From: a bacterium
Lineage (GTDB): Bacteria > Elusimicrobiota > Elusimicrobia > Elusimicrobiales > UBA9959
Direction: 5' to 3'
Assembly: GCA_021811315.1 (NCBI GenBank)
Contig: JAJZPF010000003.1
Span: 1-64,000, forward strand
Length of the DNA: 64,000 bases
Part shown: piece after piece, positions 32,545 through 40,926 of the stretch
Position numbering within the stretch: position 1 is the stretch's first letter
Layout of the letters: every line of letters begins with the position of its first letter
Translations under genes and position numbers: made by a program
The notes under the pieces: model-generated
Database searches by the model: none
The model's input: the letters and a program-made list of their open reading frames with translations, nothing else
What the model was told of the DNA's origin: nothing

Positions 32545-34308
32545 TTACAGGCCCGGGAGGGCGTAAAGAGTGAAATCCCGGTTGGAATAGAGCGGCTTGA
32601 AGGCCAGGGGGGCGTCGCTCCTGCGGACCGCGTAAGCGGCGCCGTATTTTCGCCCAAGGGCCAGGAAGCCGCTCCGCGGGATGCGGGAATAGCCCTGGTC
32701 CGGCCCGTCGGGCGCGGGGCTCGCGGCGCGCAGGTCGGCGAGCCTTTGTTCCCAGTCTTTTTCGAAGCCGGGGGCCCAGTGCATAGCGCCGGCGTCCAGC
32801 CATTCCGTGACCGGCGAGCGCAGCGAAAAGACCCTGAAACCATAGGTGTCCGGCGGAACCAGGAAAACCGCCGTGACCGGAGTATTATCCCGCGCCCATT
32901 TTTGAAGAGCGATCCAGGAAGCGGTCTCCTCGCCGTAATTGCTCCAGGCCCGGGAGGCCAGGCGGTAATTTATAAGCGGCAGGTAAGGGATGAGCGCGGC
33001 GGCCAGGGCGAGGCCAGCGGCGCGGCCAGGGCTTATCGCGCTTTTGTAGGACCTGCCCGCAAGGGCCGCAAGCCCGAAGAAGAGCAGCGCTACCGTGTAT
33101 TTTTTATGCTCCGGAGAAACGCCGGGCAGGAAGAAGAGTTCTTTGGCGCAGAAAGCCGCGCCGGCAAGAGCCGCCGCCCTGAAGAGCCAGGCCGGGCCAT
33201 AGCGCCACGCCGCCAGCAGGGCGAGGGCGAAAAGCGGGTAGACGGCCTGTCCTGTTTCCATGAAGGACAGGAGGAGGAGCGCGCCAAGCGCCCAGCCGCC
33301 GGGCTCCTCTTTTTCGTAAAGGCCGCGCAGGAGATCGGCGGCGAAGACCAGCCCGAAGAGGCAGAAGAAAGCGTCGCTGCGGAAAAACTGGAGGTTCACC
33401 AGCTGCGGCAGGGGCAGAAGCTCGCCGAAGACGAAAGCGGCCGCCCAGAGAAAATAAAAGGCGCGCAGGAAAGCCGACAGGTTCCGCTTTTCAGCGGAGC
33501 TTCCCAGCCCGCCGTAAATAGCGAGCAGATTGAGCGGCAGGAAGACGGCTATCCTGAACCATTTCGCGGCGCTCCAGCCCGAGGGGAAATAATGGCCCGG
33601 ATACCAGCTCTTCAGGATGGCCGAGTAGCGCGGGCCCGGCCCGCCGAACTGGTTGTGCAGCGTGCCCAGCCAGCCCAGCCAGGCCACGGCTATAATACCG
33701 AGCGCCGCCCAGCCGCGCCGCATGGCCGCGGCGTCCGGCGCGCCGCGCAGGGCGGAGGCGTAGAGGGCCGCGAGGAAAATGGCCAGCAGGCCGTTAACGA
33801 AGAGCATCCCGCCGAGCGCCGCGAAGGCCGGGATATATTTCTTTCTAAGGAACAGCAGGAGCGAGAGCGTCCCCGCCAGGCCGGCGAGAGTGCTCTGGAA
33901 AAGCGAGGTTTTCAGGAGCGGGTCCTCGCCCATCAGGGTGAGGACGTTCGCCTGCGCGCTTACGGCCGCGAGGAGGACGGCGGCGAAAGCGGTCTTCCTG
34001 TTCCCCGTCAGGGTCTCGGCCAGCCCGAAGACCAGAGCCAGGAAAAAAAAGCGCGCGGCCAGGTAGGCCGCCAGGTGGAGGGTCTCCAGCGGAGCGAAGC
34101 GGCCCAGGAAGGCGGCGGCCGCCGGGTAAAGCGAGGGGAAGGAGGAGAAAGACTTCAGGAAAATATCGCCGGGGTAAAGCGCGGGGTCGGCCAGGCGGTG
34201 GATGTAAGGCAGGATCTGCGCCAGGTTCGGGTCCACCCCGAAATCATAGCCGAACAAAAGGACGGACAGTCCCGTCATCAGCGCCGCCCAGAGGTATTTG
34301 TATTTCAC
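32545..34308 (-). CDS. Polytopic membrane protein, glycosyltransferase C-like
   Basis: The 587-aa protein has about 11-13 transmembrane helices over residues 8-450, then a soluble C-terminal domain of about 120 residues with WARDNTPVTAVFLVPPDTYGFR and SLRSPVTEWLDAG. The early loop with the DPNLAQILPYIHRLADPALYPGD segment resembles membrane glycosyltransferases and related uncharacterised proteins (DUF6798-like), but no catalytic motif can be assigned. The start appears to be GTG 34308. It lies 48 nt upstream of the S1 gene on the same strand. Confidence 0.6.
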   Translation of the reverse strand: MKYKYLWAALMTGLSVLLFGYDFGVDPNLAQILPYIHRLADPALYPGDIFLKSFSSFPSLYPAAAAFLGRFAPLETLHLAAYLAARFFFLALVFGLAETLTGNRKTAFAAVLLAAVSAQANVLTLMGEDPLLKTSLFQSTLAGLAGTLSLLLFLRKKYIPAFAALGGMLFVNGLLAIFLAALYASALRGAPDAAAMRRGWAALGIIAVAWLGWLGTLHNQFGGPGPRYSAILKSWYPGHYFPSGWSAAKWFRIAVFLPLNLLAIYGGLGSSAEKRNLSAFLRAFYFLWAAAFVFGELLPLPQLVNLQFFRSDAFFCLFGLVFAADLLRGLYEKEEPGGWALGALLLLSFMETGQAVYPLFALALLAAWRYGPAWLFRAAALAGAAFCAKELFFLPGVSPEHKKYTVALLFFGLAALAGRSYKSAISPGRAAGLALAAALIPYLPLINYRLASRAWSNYGEETASWIALQKWARDNTPVTAVFLVPPDTYGFRVFSLRSPVTEWLDAGAMHWAPGFEKDWEQRLADLRAASPAPDGPDQGYSRIPRSGFLALGRKYGAAYAVRRSDAPLAFKPLYSNRDFTLYALPGL

Positions 34309-34448
34309 CGGCTATATCTTATAAAAAAACCTTGCATCGTTATTCGTGGGCGCCGCCGCGCCGCGGGGATATCGCCCGGCTCGAAAAAGTGAAGACTCTT
34401 TTTTTATTTTGTATCATAGACTAATACTTTTCCGGCGGCGGGACTAAT

Positions 34449-35090
34449 ATGGACAACACCAAGAAATCGCGCTTCATCCTCGGCATAGCCGGCGGCTCCG
34501 GCTCCGGCAAGACCACGCTGGCCGGCAAGCTTATCGACCAGTGCGGGAAGATAGGCATCGACGGCCAGCTTTTTTCTCTGGATAATTATTACCAGCCGCT
34601 CGACCACCTCGATTTCGAAGACAGGAAGACCTACAACTTCGACCATCCCGACGCGATAGATTCCGTCCTGGCCGTAAAACATCTGAACGACCTCTGCGCC
34701 GGCAAGGTCATCCAGCAGCCGGTCTACGACTTCAAGCAGCATACCCGCGAAAAAGAAACCGTCCCGTGCAAGCCCACGCAGCTGATAGTGGTGGAGGGGC
34801 TCTACACCCTGCATTTCCCGAAGCTGCTGGCGCTCTGCGATTATAAAATTTTCGTCTCTACCGGCATGGTGACCGCCGTGCTGCGCCGCGTTCAGCGCGA
34901 CATCAGCGAGCGCGGCCGCGACATAGAGGGCATCAAGCACCAGATCCTCTCCACCGTGCTTCCGATGTACGAGAATTTCGTGAAGCCCACGCAGAAGAAC
35001 GCCCATTTCTCCATAAACTGGGAGGGCGAGGAGATCCCCGGCAAAGCCACCGAAGGCCTGGTCCGCATGATGCGCGACCACTTCCGCTAA
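34449..35090 (+). CDS. udk: Uridine kinase
   Basis: The 213-aa P-loop kinase phosphorylates uridine and cytidine. It has Walker A GIAGGSGSGKTT (12-23), SLDNYYQPLD with the catalytic aspartate, TYNFDHPDAID, QPVYDFKQHTR, and VVEGLYTLHFPKL; RRVQRDISERGRDI forms the lid. All match the Udk family. The upstream 140-nt gap is AT-rich with TAATAC-like and TATCAT-like boxes but no definite promoter. It is followed by palindromic repeats and a strong terminator. Confidence 0.93.
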   Translation: MDNTKKSRFILGIAGGSGSGKTTLAGKLIDQCGKIGIDGQLFSLDNYYQPLDHLDFEDRKTYNFDHPDAIDSVLAVKHLNDLCAGKVIQQPVYDFKQHTREKETVPCKPTQLIVVEGLYTLHFPKLLALCDYKIFVSTGMVTAVLRRVQRDISERGRDIEGIKHQILSTVLPMYENFVKPTQKNAHFSINWEGEEIPGKATEGLVRMMRDHFR

Positions 35091-35093
35091 GTC

Positions 35094-35145
35094 CCTGCCG
35101 AGGCTTCGCCTCGACAGGAAATACTATCGAGGTTGAGCCTCGATA
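35094..35145. repeat. Second copy of the palindromic repeat units
   Basis: Right after the udk stop, CGAGGC-ttc-GCCTCG (35099-35113), extended by CCTG/CAGG to 35094-35118, is followed by TATCGAGG-ttgag-CCTCGATA (35125-35145). These are the same two hairpin units as in the 14488-14684 element, the second in reverse orientation. Both loci lie directly after a stop codon. Confidence 0.6.
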
Positions 35146-35146
35146 T

Positions 35147-35184
35147 AAAAAGAAACCCGGGGAGCTTCCCCGGGTTTCTTTTTT
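35147..35184. terminator. Bidirectional terminator between udk and the clostripain-like gene
   Basis: A perfect 15-bp stem (35149-35163 with 35167-35181), AAAGAAACCCGGGGA with loop GCT, extends by two A-T pairs. It is followed by TTTTTT on the plus strand and by A residues that read as T on the minus strand, serving both convergent genes. Confidence 0.9.
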
Positions 35185-35200
35185 GGCGGGCGGAAGGAGG

Positions 35201-36622
35201 TTACTTGCGCCAGACTCCGTCCGACCAGGTCACGAACTCGTCCCACTGGGAGGCTTTCGAGAGGGAGAGGTCTCCGTACTTGGTCTCGAAGATGGCGGCC
35301 AGCTGCGGGGGCACGGTCTTGATCTTCATGGTGGTGTTGATGGCCAGGCCGCCGACGTTCTCGTAGTTGTAGCCGTTCTCGGCGTCCTTGTGGAGGCCGA
35401 CCGAGCGCATCACCAGGGTGTTCTTTATGAAGCCCATCAGGTTCCTGGCGGCCAGGCGGGTCTCCTGCGACTTGGCGTTGGCGTCGAAGAGGGCGGCGAA
35501 GTCGTAGAGGTCCGCGTAGGCGGATATCAGTTTTTTCTTGTCGTTCTTCGGATCGAGGCTGGTGAAGCGGATGACGTTGCCCACGGCGGCTTTAACGGCC
35601 GCTTCCTCGTTGTTGCGCATGGCGGCGCCGGCGAAAGCGTCCAGGTAGCCGGGCAGGTCGTTAAGGGCGGCGGGGCGCACCGTCGAGAGCGTTCCGGTCA
35701 TGTCGGTCAGCGGCACCGTCAGGGGGCCTACGCTCATCCCGGCGGCGTAGAATTCTTTGTACCAGTTCATCAGCCAGTCGCTGAACTGCTCGTTGGTGAA
35801 AGCGGTATTGGCGTTCATGAAGGTCAGGAGCTTTTCGTAGTCGAAGCCCTGCGCCAGCATGGTCTCCTCGGAGCCCACGAACAGGCCGGTATAATCTTTC
35901 ATCTCGTAGAGCACTTCGGCCATCTGCTGCAGGCAGGCGTTCTGCATCAGCACGTCCACGTAGCCGGCCTCTTTCATCATCTCGCCCAGCTGGCGGGTGC
36001 GCACGTAGTTCTTGGTCTCGTCGTCGAAAAGGATGCCCTTGTTGGCGGTCCCGGTGCCGGAGGGGGCCTGCTGCATATTGGGGTCTATCCAGCCCAGGCC
36101 GTGGTTCCAGAGGACCAGCATATATTTCTTGGCGGGGAAGGTCTTTTTGGACCACCGCACGAACTCAACCACGCGCTTATAGTCGCCCATATCGGCGTCG
36201 GGGAATTCGCCGTAAACTTTCTCGCCGGAGGAGAGGAAGCCGCCTTTCTCTATCAGCAGGCGGCGGGAGCCCTTGCCGGTGGCGCCGTGCTCTACCACGA
36301 TATTGATCTTGGAGGTGGTTCCCACCTTCTTCATTTCGGCCATGTCTTTTACGGCCCACTTGCCGGACAGCCCCAGCAGCTGGCTTTCGCTGAGGTTGTT
36401 CTTTGCGTTCATGAAGACCATGACGGTCCATTCCTTCACGGGCATGGGGGCTTCGGGCTTGGCGGGGCTGAAAATGTCCAGGATGCCTTTGTCGGCCTGC
36501 GCGGCTTTGATGTCGGCGGCGCTTATCCCGTTCAAATTGAAATCCTGGGCTCTTAAGGCGGAGGAGCCGAGGACGATAAGCGAAAGGGCCGCTGACAGGA
36601 GCTTAAGGTTCTTTTTTGTCAT
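35201..36622 (-). CDS. Exported clostripain-family (C11) cysteine protease
   Basis: The 473-aa protein has a signal peptide (about 1-25, LRAQ). The C11 core is present: EWTVMVFMNAKNNL (64-77), the catalytic histidine H174 in VLWNHGLGW and catalytic cysteine C230 in LMQNACLQQMAEVLYE. Clostripain-like enzymes cut after basic residues, often after self-processing. The usual aspartate before the Ala-Cys pair is asparagine here. Upstream on the minus strand, TAAACT lies 6 nt before the ATG, suggesting a leaderless transcript. Confidence 0.88.
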   Translation of the reverse strand: MTKKNLKLLSAALSLIVLGSSALRAQDFNLNGISAADIKAAQADKGILDIFSPAKPEAPMPVKEWTVMVFMNAKNNLSESQLLGLSGKWAVKDMAEMKKVGTTSKINIVVEHGATGKGSRRLLIEKGGFLSSGEKVYGEFPDADMGDYKRVVEFVRWSKKTFPAKKYMLVLWNHGLGWIDPNMQQAPSGTGTANKGILFDDETKNYVRTRQLGEMMKEAGYVDVLMQNACLQQMAEVLYEMKDYTGLFVGSEETMLAQGFDYEKLLTFMNANTAFTNEQFSDWLMNWYKEFYAAGMSVGPLTVPLTDMTGTLSTVRPAALNDLPGYLDAFAGAAMRNNEEAAVKAAVGNVIRFTSLDPKNDKKKLISAYADLYDFAALFDANAKSQETRLAARNLMGFIKNTLVMRSVGLHKDAENGYNYENVGGLAINTTMKIKTVPPQLAAIFETKYGDLSLSKASQWDEFVTWSDGVWRK

Positions 36623-36703
36623 GAATATAGTTTATCGCGGGGCCGGCCCCGCGGCCAGGGGCGTAGGGCCCAGTGAGGGGTAGGCCCTTTGAACTTCCCG
36701 GGG

Positions 36704-36744
36704 TTAAAGCGCGGCCCGACTTATTGATATAATAATTATATTAT
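36704..36744 (+). promoter_or_regulatory. Promoter region of the M3 peptidase gene
   Basis: TATAAT (36728-36733) with TTAAAG (36704-36709) 18 nt upstream is a plausible promoter; overlapping TATATT/TATTAT boxes at 36737-36744 are alternatives. A good GGAGG ribosome site precedes ATG 36761. Confidence 0.45.
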
Positions 36745-36760
36745 CGCGATTGGAGGCACC

Positions 36761-38707
36761 ATGTCGAAAGCGCCCGATTTTTCTTATACCCCGGAGCAGG
36801 TGAAAACACTTTCGGAGGCCGTGATAAAGGAGCTTGAGGAAAAACTCAAAGTTCTTGTGAATATCCCCGGCTCCCAGCGCAATTTCAAGAATACCATGCT
36901 CGCTTTCGAGAGCGCCGTCAGCGATTTCAGCGAAGCGGTGCAGGTCCCTATCATGCTGGCCTATGTGTCGGACAATGAGCATTTGCGGACCGCGGGCCAG
37001 GAGCTGGAGCTGAAGATCAGCCAGTACTCGGTGGACCTGTTCACGCGCGAGGACGTGTTCGGCGCGCTGAACGAATACGCCGGCAAGGGCGAAAGGCTGG
37101 ACGAGGTGGACGCCCGGCTGCTGGAAAAGACTTTGCGGGATTTCAAGCGCAACGGTCTGGGGCTGGAGCCTCGCAAAAAGAACAAAGTGAAAAAGCTGAT
37201 GAAAGAGATCATCGGCCTGGAACTGCAGTTCTCCAAGAATCTGCGCGAAGTGAACGATACGCTGGAAGTAACAGCGGCCGAGCTTAAAGGGCTGCCGGAG
37301 GATTACAAGGCCCGGCTCAAGCAGACGGAGAAAGGCGGCTATCTGGTGACCATGAATACCCCGGACTATGTCCCTTTCATGGACAGCGCCGAGGACGGCG
37401 ACGCCCGCCGGCGGCTCGAGCACAAGGTCAATAACCGCTGCGTGCCGGTCAATATCGAGCTGATGGAAAAAGCCATCGCCCTCCGCCGCAATCTGGGGAA
37501 ACTCCTCGGCTATCAGAGCTTCGCCGACTATATGCTTGCGGACCGGATGGCGAAGAACAGCGAAACCGTTTTCAAGTTCATGGAGCGCACCCAGGCGAAG
37601 CTGAAGAAAAAAGGCCGCAAAGAGCTGCGCGCCCGGCTTAAACTGAAGGGCGGGGAAGACAAGGTCCTGCGCGCCTGGGAATGGCGCTATTACAACAACC
37701 TGCTCAAGAAGAGCAAATATTCCATCGACCACGAAAAGATAAAAGAATATTTCCCCCTGGAAACCGTGGTGAAGGGGATGTTCGAAGTGTTCGGCGAGGT
37801 TTTCGGCGCCAGCTTCGTCCCGGCGCAGCTGCCCGTCTGGCATAAGGACGTCCGCGCCTACGAGGTGAAGAACGCCGACGGCTCCGTGGCCGCCTATTTC
37901 TATTTCGACCTGTTCCCGCGCGAAGGGAAATACAAGCACGCGGCCTGCTTCGGCATCAGGCACGGGCGCGAGCTGGCGGACGGTTCTTACGAATTGCCCG
38001 CCGCGGCCATCGTTTCCAATTTCCCGCCGCCCTCCGGCGAAGCCCAGCCGCTCCTGAAGTTCGACGACGTGGTGACCCTGTTCCACGAGTTCGGCCACGT
38101 CACGCACAATATTTTCACGAAAGCGAAGTACGGCAAGTTCTCCGGGACCAGCGTGTCCCGGGATTTCGTCGAGGTCCCGTCCAAGATGCTGGAGAACTGG
38201 GCCTACGACCCGGCCGTGCTGCGCCGCATCTCCGGCCATTTTAAAGATCCGGCCGAAAAACTGCCGGAGGCGCTGATAAAGAAGCTGATCGACGCGAAGA
38301 ACATGGACTCAGGGCTGGTCTATTTGCGCCAGATCTTCTTCAGCCTGCTGGACCTGCGCTACCACACCGCTCGCGGCAAAGTGGACACCACCAAGGTCTA
38401 CGATAAAATGATGAAGAAGATCTCCCTCATCCCGCTCAGCCCGGACTGCCACCCGCAGGCCAATTTCGGCCATTTGATGGGCGGCTACGAAGCCGGCTAC
38501 TACAGCTATCTCTGGTCCGAGGTGATAGCCCAGGACCTGTTCGGCGCTTTCGAAACTGCCGGGGTAATGAACCCGGAGACGGGCGCGAAATACCGCGAGC
38601 TTATCCTGGCCCCGGGCGGCAGCTACGACGAGGCGGCGCAGGTGGCGAAGTTCCTGGGCCGGCCCGCCGGCGAGGACGCCTTCCTGAAGAGCATAGACGC
38701 GGCTTGA
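36761..38707 (+). CDS. M3 family oligopeptidase
   Basis: The 648-aa metallopeptidase carries the zinc motif HEFGH at 442-446 in VVTLFHEFGHVTHN, with the third ligand glutamate in DFVEVPSKMLENW, and GLVYLRQIFFSLLDL plus MGGYEAGYYSYLWSEVIAQDLF near the C-terminus, all typical of thimet oligopeptidase/Dcp-type M3 enzymes. No signal peptide, so it likely degrades cytoplasmic peptides. Start ATG 36761 has GGAGG 7 nt upstream. Confidence 0.95.
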   Translation: MSKAPDFSYTPEQVKTLSEAVIKELEEKLKVLVNIPGSQRNFKNTMLAFESAVSDFSEAVQVPIMLAYVSDNEHLRTAGQELELKISQYSVDLFTREDVFGALNEYAGKGERLDEVDARLLEKTLRDFKRNGLGLEPRKKNKVKKLMKEIIGLELQFSKNLREVNDTLEVTAAELKGLPEDYKARLKQTEKGGYLVTMNTPDYVPFMDSAEDGDARRRLEHKVNNRCVPVNIELMEKAIALRRNLGKLLGYQSFADYMLADRMAKNSETVFKFMERTQAKLKKKGRKELRARLKLKGGEDKVLRAWEWRYYNNLLKKSKYSIDHEKIKEYFPLETVVKGMFEVFGEVFGASFVPAQLPVWHKDVRAYEVKNADGSVAAYFYFDLFPREGKYKHAACFGIRHGRELADGSYELPAAAIVSNFPPPSGEAQPLLKFDDVVTLFHEFGHVTHNIFTKAKYGKFSGTSVSRDFVEVPSKMLENWAYDPAVLRRISGHFKDPAEKLPEALIKKLIDAKNMDSGLVYLRQIFFSLLDLRYHTARGKVDTTKVYDKMMKKISLIPLSPDCHPQANFGHLMGGYEAGYYSYLWSEVIAQDLFGAFETAGVMNPETGAKYRELILAPGGSYDEAAQVAKFLGRPAGEDAFLKSIDAA

Positions 38708-38772
38708 GGGCGCGGTAAAGGGACGGCGGGCCTGAAAGCCCCCACTGTTTCCACTTTGCGGTTCAGGGACTT

Positions 38773-39768
38773 ATGAAAGCAAAACTTTCAATCATCGCGG
38801 GTTTCCTCGTCGGCTGCGTGCTGCTCTATTTCTCCCTCAGGAATATAGAGTTCTCGAAGCTGGCAGACATCTATTCCAGGGTGAACACTATTTACCTGGT
38901 GCCCGTGATCATCGTGGTCGTCCTCGAGCTGGTTTTCCGCGGGGCGCGCTGGCGCCTGCTTCTGACCCCTTCCAACCCTGCGGTCAGCGTGACGGACGCT
39001 TTCAAGCTGGAAGCCGCCGGGCTGGCGCTGAACAATATCCTGCCGATGCGGCTGGGCGAGCTGGCCCGCGCCACTTTCGCGGCCAGGATGTTCAAGATCC
39101 CGCTGATAACGGTGCTGGCCACCATCCTGGTCGAGCGCCTGCTCGACGTTATCGTCCTGTTCGTCATGTTCGCGGTGGCGGCGCGGTTCGGCGGGATAAC
39201 GGGCGGGCTCATGAACTACGGCGGGCTCCTTTGGGGCCTGGTGGCGGGGCTGGTCGTCGGCATAGCCGCGCTGATCTTCGCAGACGAGCTGGTGGCGCAC
39301 GCCTGGTTCTCGGGGCTTTTCGCCCGCTTCCCGAAGGTCAGGCTGCTTTTCGAGCGCGTGGCCATGGGCGTGAAGGGCTTCCACTCCTTCAAGAGCGGGG
39401 CGCTTATTTTCCTTTTCGCCGGGCTGCAGTGGTTGATGGACGCTCTGAATTTCTACATTTTCGCCCTGGCTTTCGGGCTCGGGGATATCGTGAACATCTT
39501 CAGGGGCGTGGCGCTGGTGTTCACCGGCGCGGTCGCGGCCTCGGTGCCCGGCATGCCCGGCTATTTCGGGAATTACGAGCTGGTGATGACGAAGGTGCTG
39601 GCGGCCTGGGGCGTGCCGGAGAACTCCGGTTTCGCCTATGTCTTCTTCGCGCACGTGCTTGGCTATATCGTAATGACGCTTCTTGGCGTGTTCTTCATTT
39701 ACCAGATGGGGCATTCGGTGGGCAAAGTCTGGGGCGATTTTAAGTCCGGCGGGGAAAAAACCGAATGA
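38773..39768 (+). CDS. Lysylphosphatidylglycerol synthase-type membrane protein (UPF0104)
   Basis: The 331-aa protein has about eight transmembrane helices and the features of the LPG-synthase transmembrane/UPF0104 family: FRGARWRLLL, ALNNILPMRLGELARA, VERLLDVIVLFVMF and GTAVAASVPGMPGYFG-like text near the end. In MprF this module flips lipids; stand-alone forms next to glycosyltransferases are thought to move lipid-linked sugars. It opens the polysaccharide region and overlaps the following glycosyltransferase by 4 nt, so a role in the same pathway is likely. Confidence 0.85.
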   Translation: MKAKLSIIAGFLVGCVLLYFSLRNIEFSKLADIYSRVNTIYLVPVIIVVVLELVFRGARWRLLLTPSNPAVSVTDAFKLEAAGLALNNILPMRLGELARATFAARMFKIPLITVLATILVERLLDVIVLFVMFAVAARFGGITGGLMNYGGLLWGLVAGLVVGIAALIFADELVAHAWFSGLFARFPKVRLLFERVAMGVKGFHSFKSGALIFLFAGLQWLMDALNFYIFALAFGLGDIVNIFRGVALVFTGAVAASVPGMPGYFGNYELVMTKVLAAWGVPENSGFAYVFFAHVLGYIVMTLLGVFFIYQMGHSVGKVWGDFKSGGEKTE

Positions 39769-40925
39769 GCCATCCCGTGAGCTCCGTGCTGATGCTCAGC
39801 CAGACTTTCTACCCCGACATAGGCGGGGCGGAAAAGCAGGCCCTCGAAATTTCCAGGGCGCTGGCCGGGCGCGGCGTAAAAGTGACCGTGCTTACCAGGC
39901 AGCCGGGCGGCCTGCCGGCTGAGGAGGACCTCGGCGGCGTGCTGGTAAAGCGCCTCCCGGTCTTCGGGCCGCGCGCGGTTGATTCCGCTGTCTTCATGAT
40001 AAAAAGTTTTTTCTGGCTCCTGCTGCACTCCGGGGAATACGAGGCCGTGCACGTTCACCTGGCCTCCTCCCCGGCGGTAGCCGCGGTTCTGGCCGGCCGC
40101 TTTACCGGGCGGAAGACGCTGGTGAAGCTGGGCGGCGGCCGCGGCGTGGACGAGATCACGCGCTCTATGCACAGCCTGCTCGGCCGGCTAAAGCTGGCCT
40201 TCTTCAGGCTCGCCAGGCCGGAGCTGCTGGTGATGAACGACGACGTTTTCAACTGGCTTAAAACTTCGAAAGAATTTTCCGGCCTCAGGCTGCGCCAGTT
40301 CCGCAACGGGGTGGACACAGGCCGCTACACGCCGCTGCTCTATAATGAAAAGATCAACGCAAAAACCGCCCTGGGGCTGGATAATTCCGCGCTTTTCCTG
40401 TTCGTCGGGCGTTTGTCGCCTGAAAAGCGCCTGAAAGAATTCCTGGAAGCCTGGGCGGAGATCTTCAGCGAGGAAAACCCCGCGCCGAAGATCCGCCTGG
40501 TCATAGTCGGGGGCGGGCCCGAGGAGGCCGCGCTTAAGCGGGCGGTCGCCGACCTGGGTTTGGCGGGCAGCGTCACTCTCGCCGGCCCGAAGGACGACCT
40601 GCTGCCCTACTACCGGGCCGCCGACGTCTTCGTCCTGCCCTCTATTTCCGAGGGACTTTCGAATTCTATGCTCGAGGCGATGGCCTGCGGCGTGGCGGTG
40701 ATGGCCAGCCGCGTGGGCGGCGCCATGCAGGCCGTAACTCCGGGGCTGAGCGGCTGCCTCTTCGACCCGCTTAACAGGGTAGAGCTTAAGACCTGCCTGC
40801 GCGGTTTCCTCGCGGACCGGAGCGTCGCCCTCAAGATGGGCGAGCAGGCCCGCAAGACCGCCGTGGAAAAATATTCCATGGCGCGCGTGACCGACGAACT
40901 TATGGCGATCTACGGGGAAGACTGA
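39765..40925 (+). CDS. Glycosyltransferase family 4
   Basis: The 386-aa GT-B enzyme has the N-terminal acceptor domain FYPDIGGAEKQALEISRALA, and the donor domain with FVGRLSPEKRLKEFLEAW, VIVGGGPEEAALK and SEGLSNSMLEAMACGV, the E-x7-E motif of GT4. It probably adds a sugar to a lipid-linked acceptor at the cytoplasmic membrane. Its ATG overlaps the stop of the UPF0104 gene and asnB starts 1 nt after its stop. Confidence 0.92.
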   Translation: MSHPVSSVLMLSQTFYPDIGGAEKQALEISRALAGRGVKVTVLTRQPGGLPAEEDLGGVLVKRLPVFGPRAVDSAVFMIKSFFWLLLHSGEYEAVHVHLASSPAVAAVLAGRFTGRKTLVKLGGGRGVDEITRSMHSLLGRLKLAFFRLARPELLVMNDDVFNWLKTSKEFSGLRLRQFRNGVDTGRYTPLLYNEKINAKTALGLDNSALFLFVGRLSPEKRLKEFLEAWAEIFSEENPAPKIRLVIVGGGPEEAALKRAVADLGLAGSVTLAGPKDDLLPYYRAADVFVLPSISEGLSNSMLEAMACGVAVMASRVGGAMQAVTPGLSGCLFDPLNRVELKTCLRGFLADRSVALKMGEQARKTAVEKYSMARVTDELMAIYGED

Positions 40926-40926
40926 T

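Noticed and set aside
35183-36556. Long open frame antisense to the clostripain-like protease gene
   Set aside because: It is a shadow of high-GC codon structure (glycine, valine and histidine rich, no family signature), while the opposite strand encodes a recognisable C11 protease with catalytic residues.
36704-38239. 511-codon open frame antisense to the M3 peptidase gene
   Set aside because: The plus-strand frame carries HEFGH and other M3 motifs; the antisense frame shows none.
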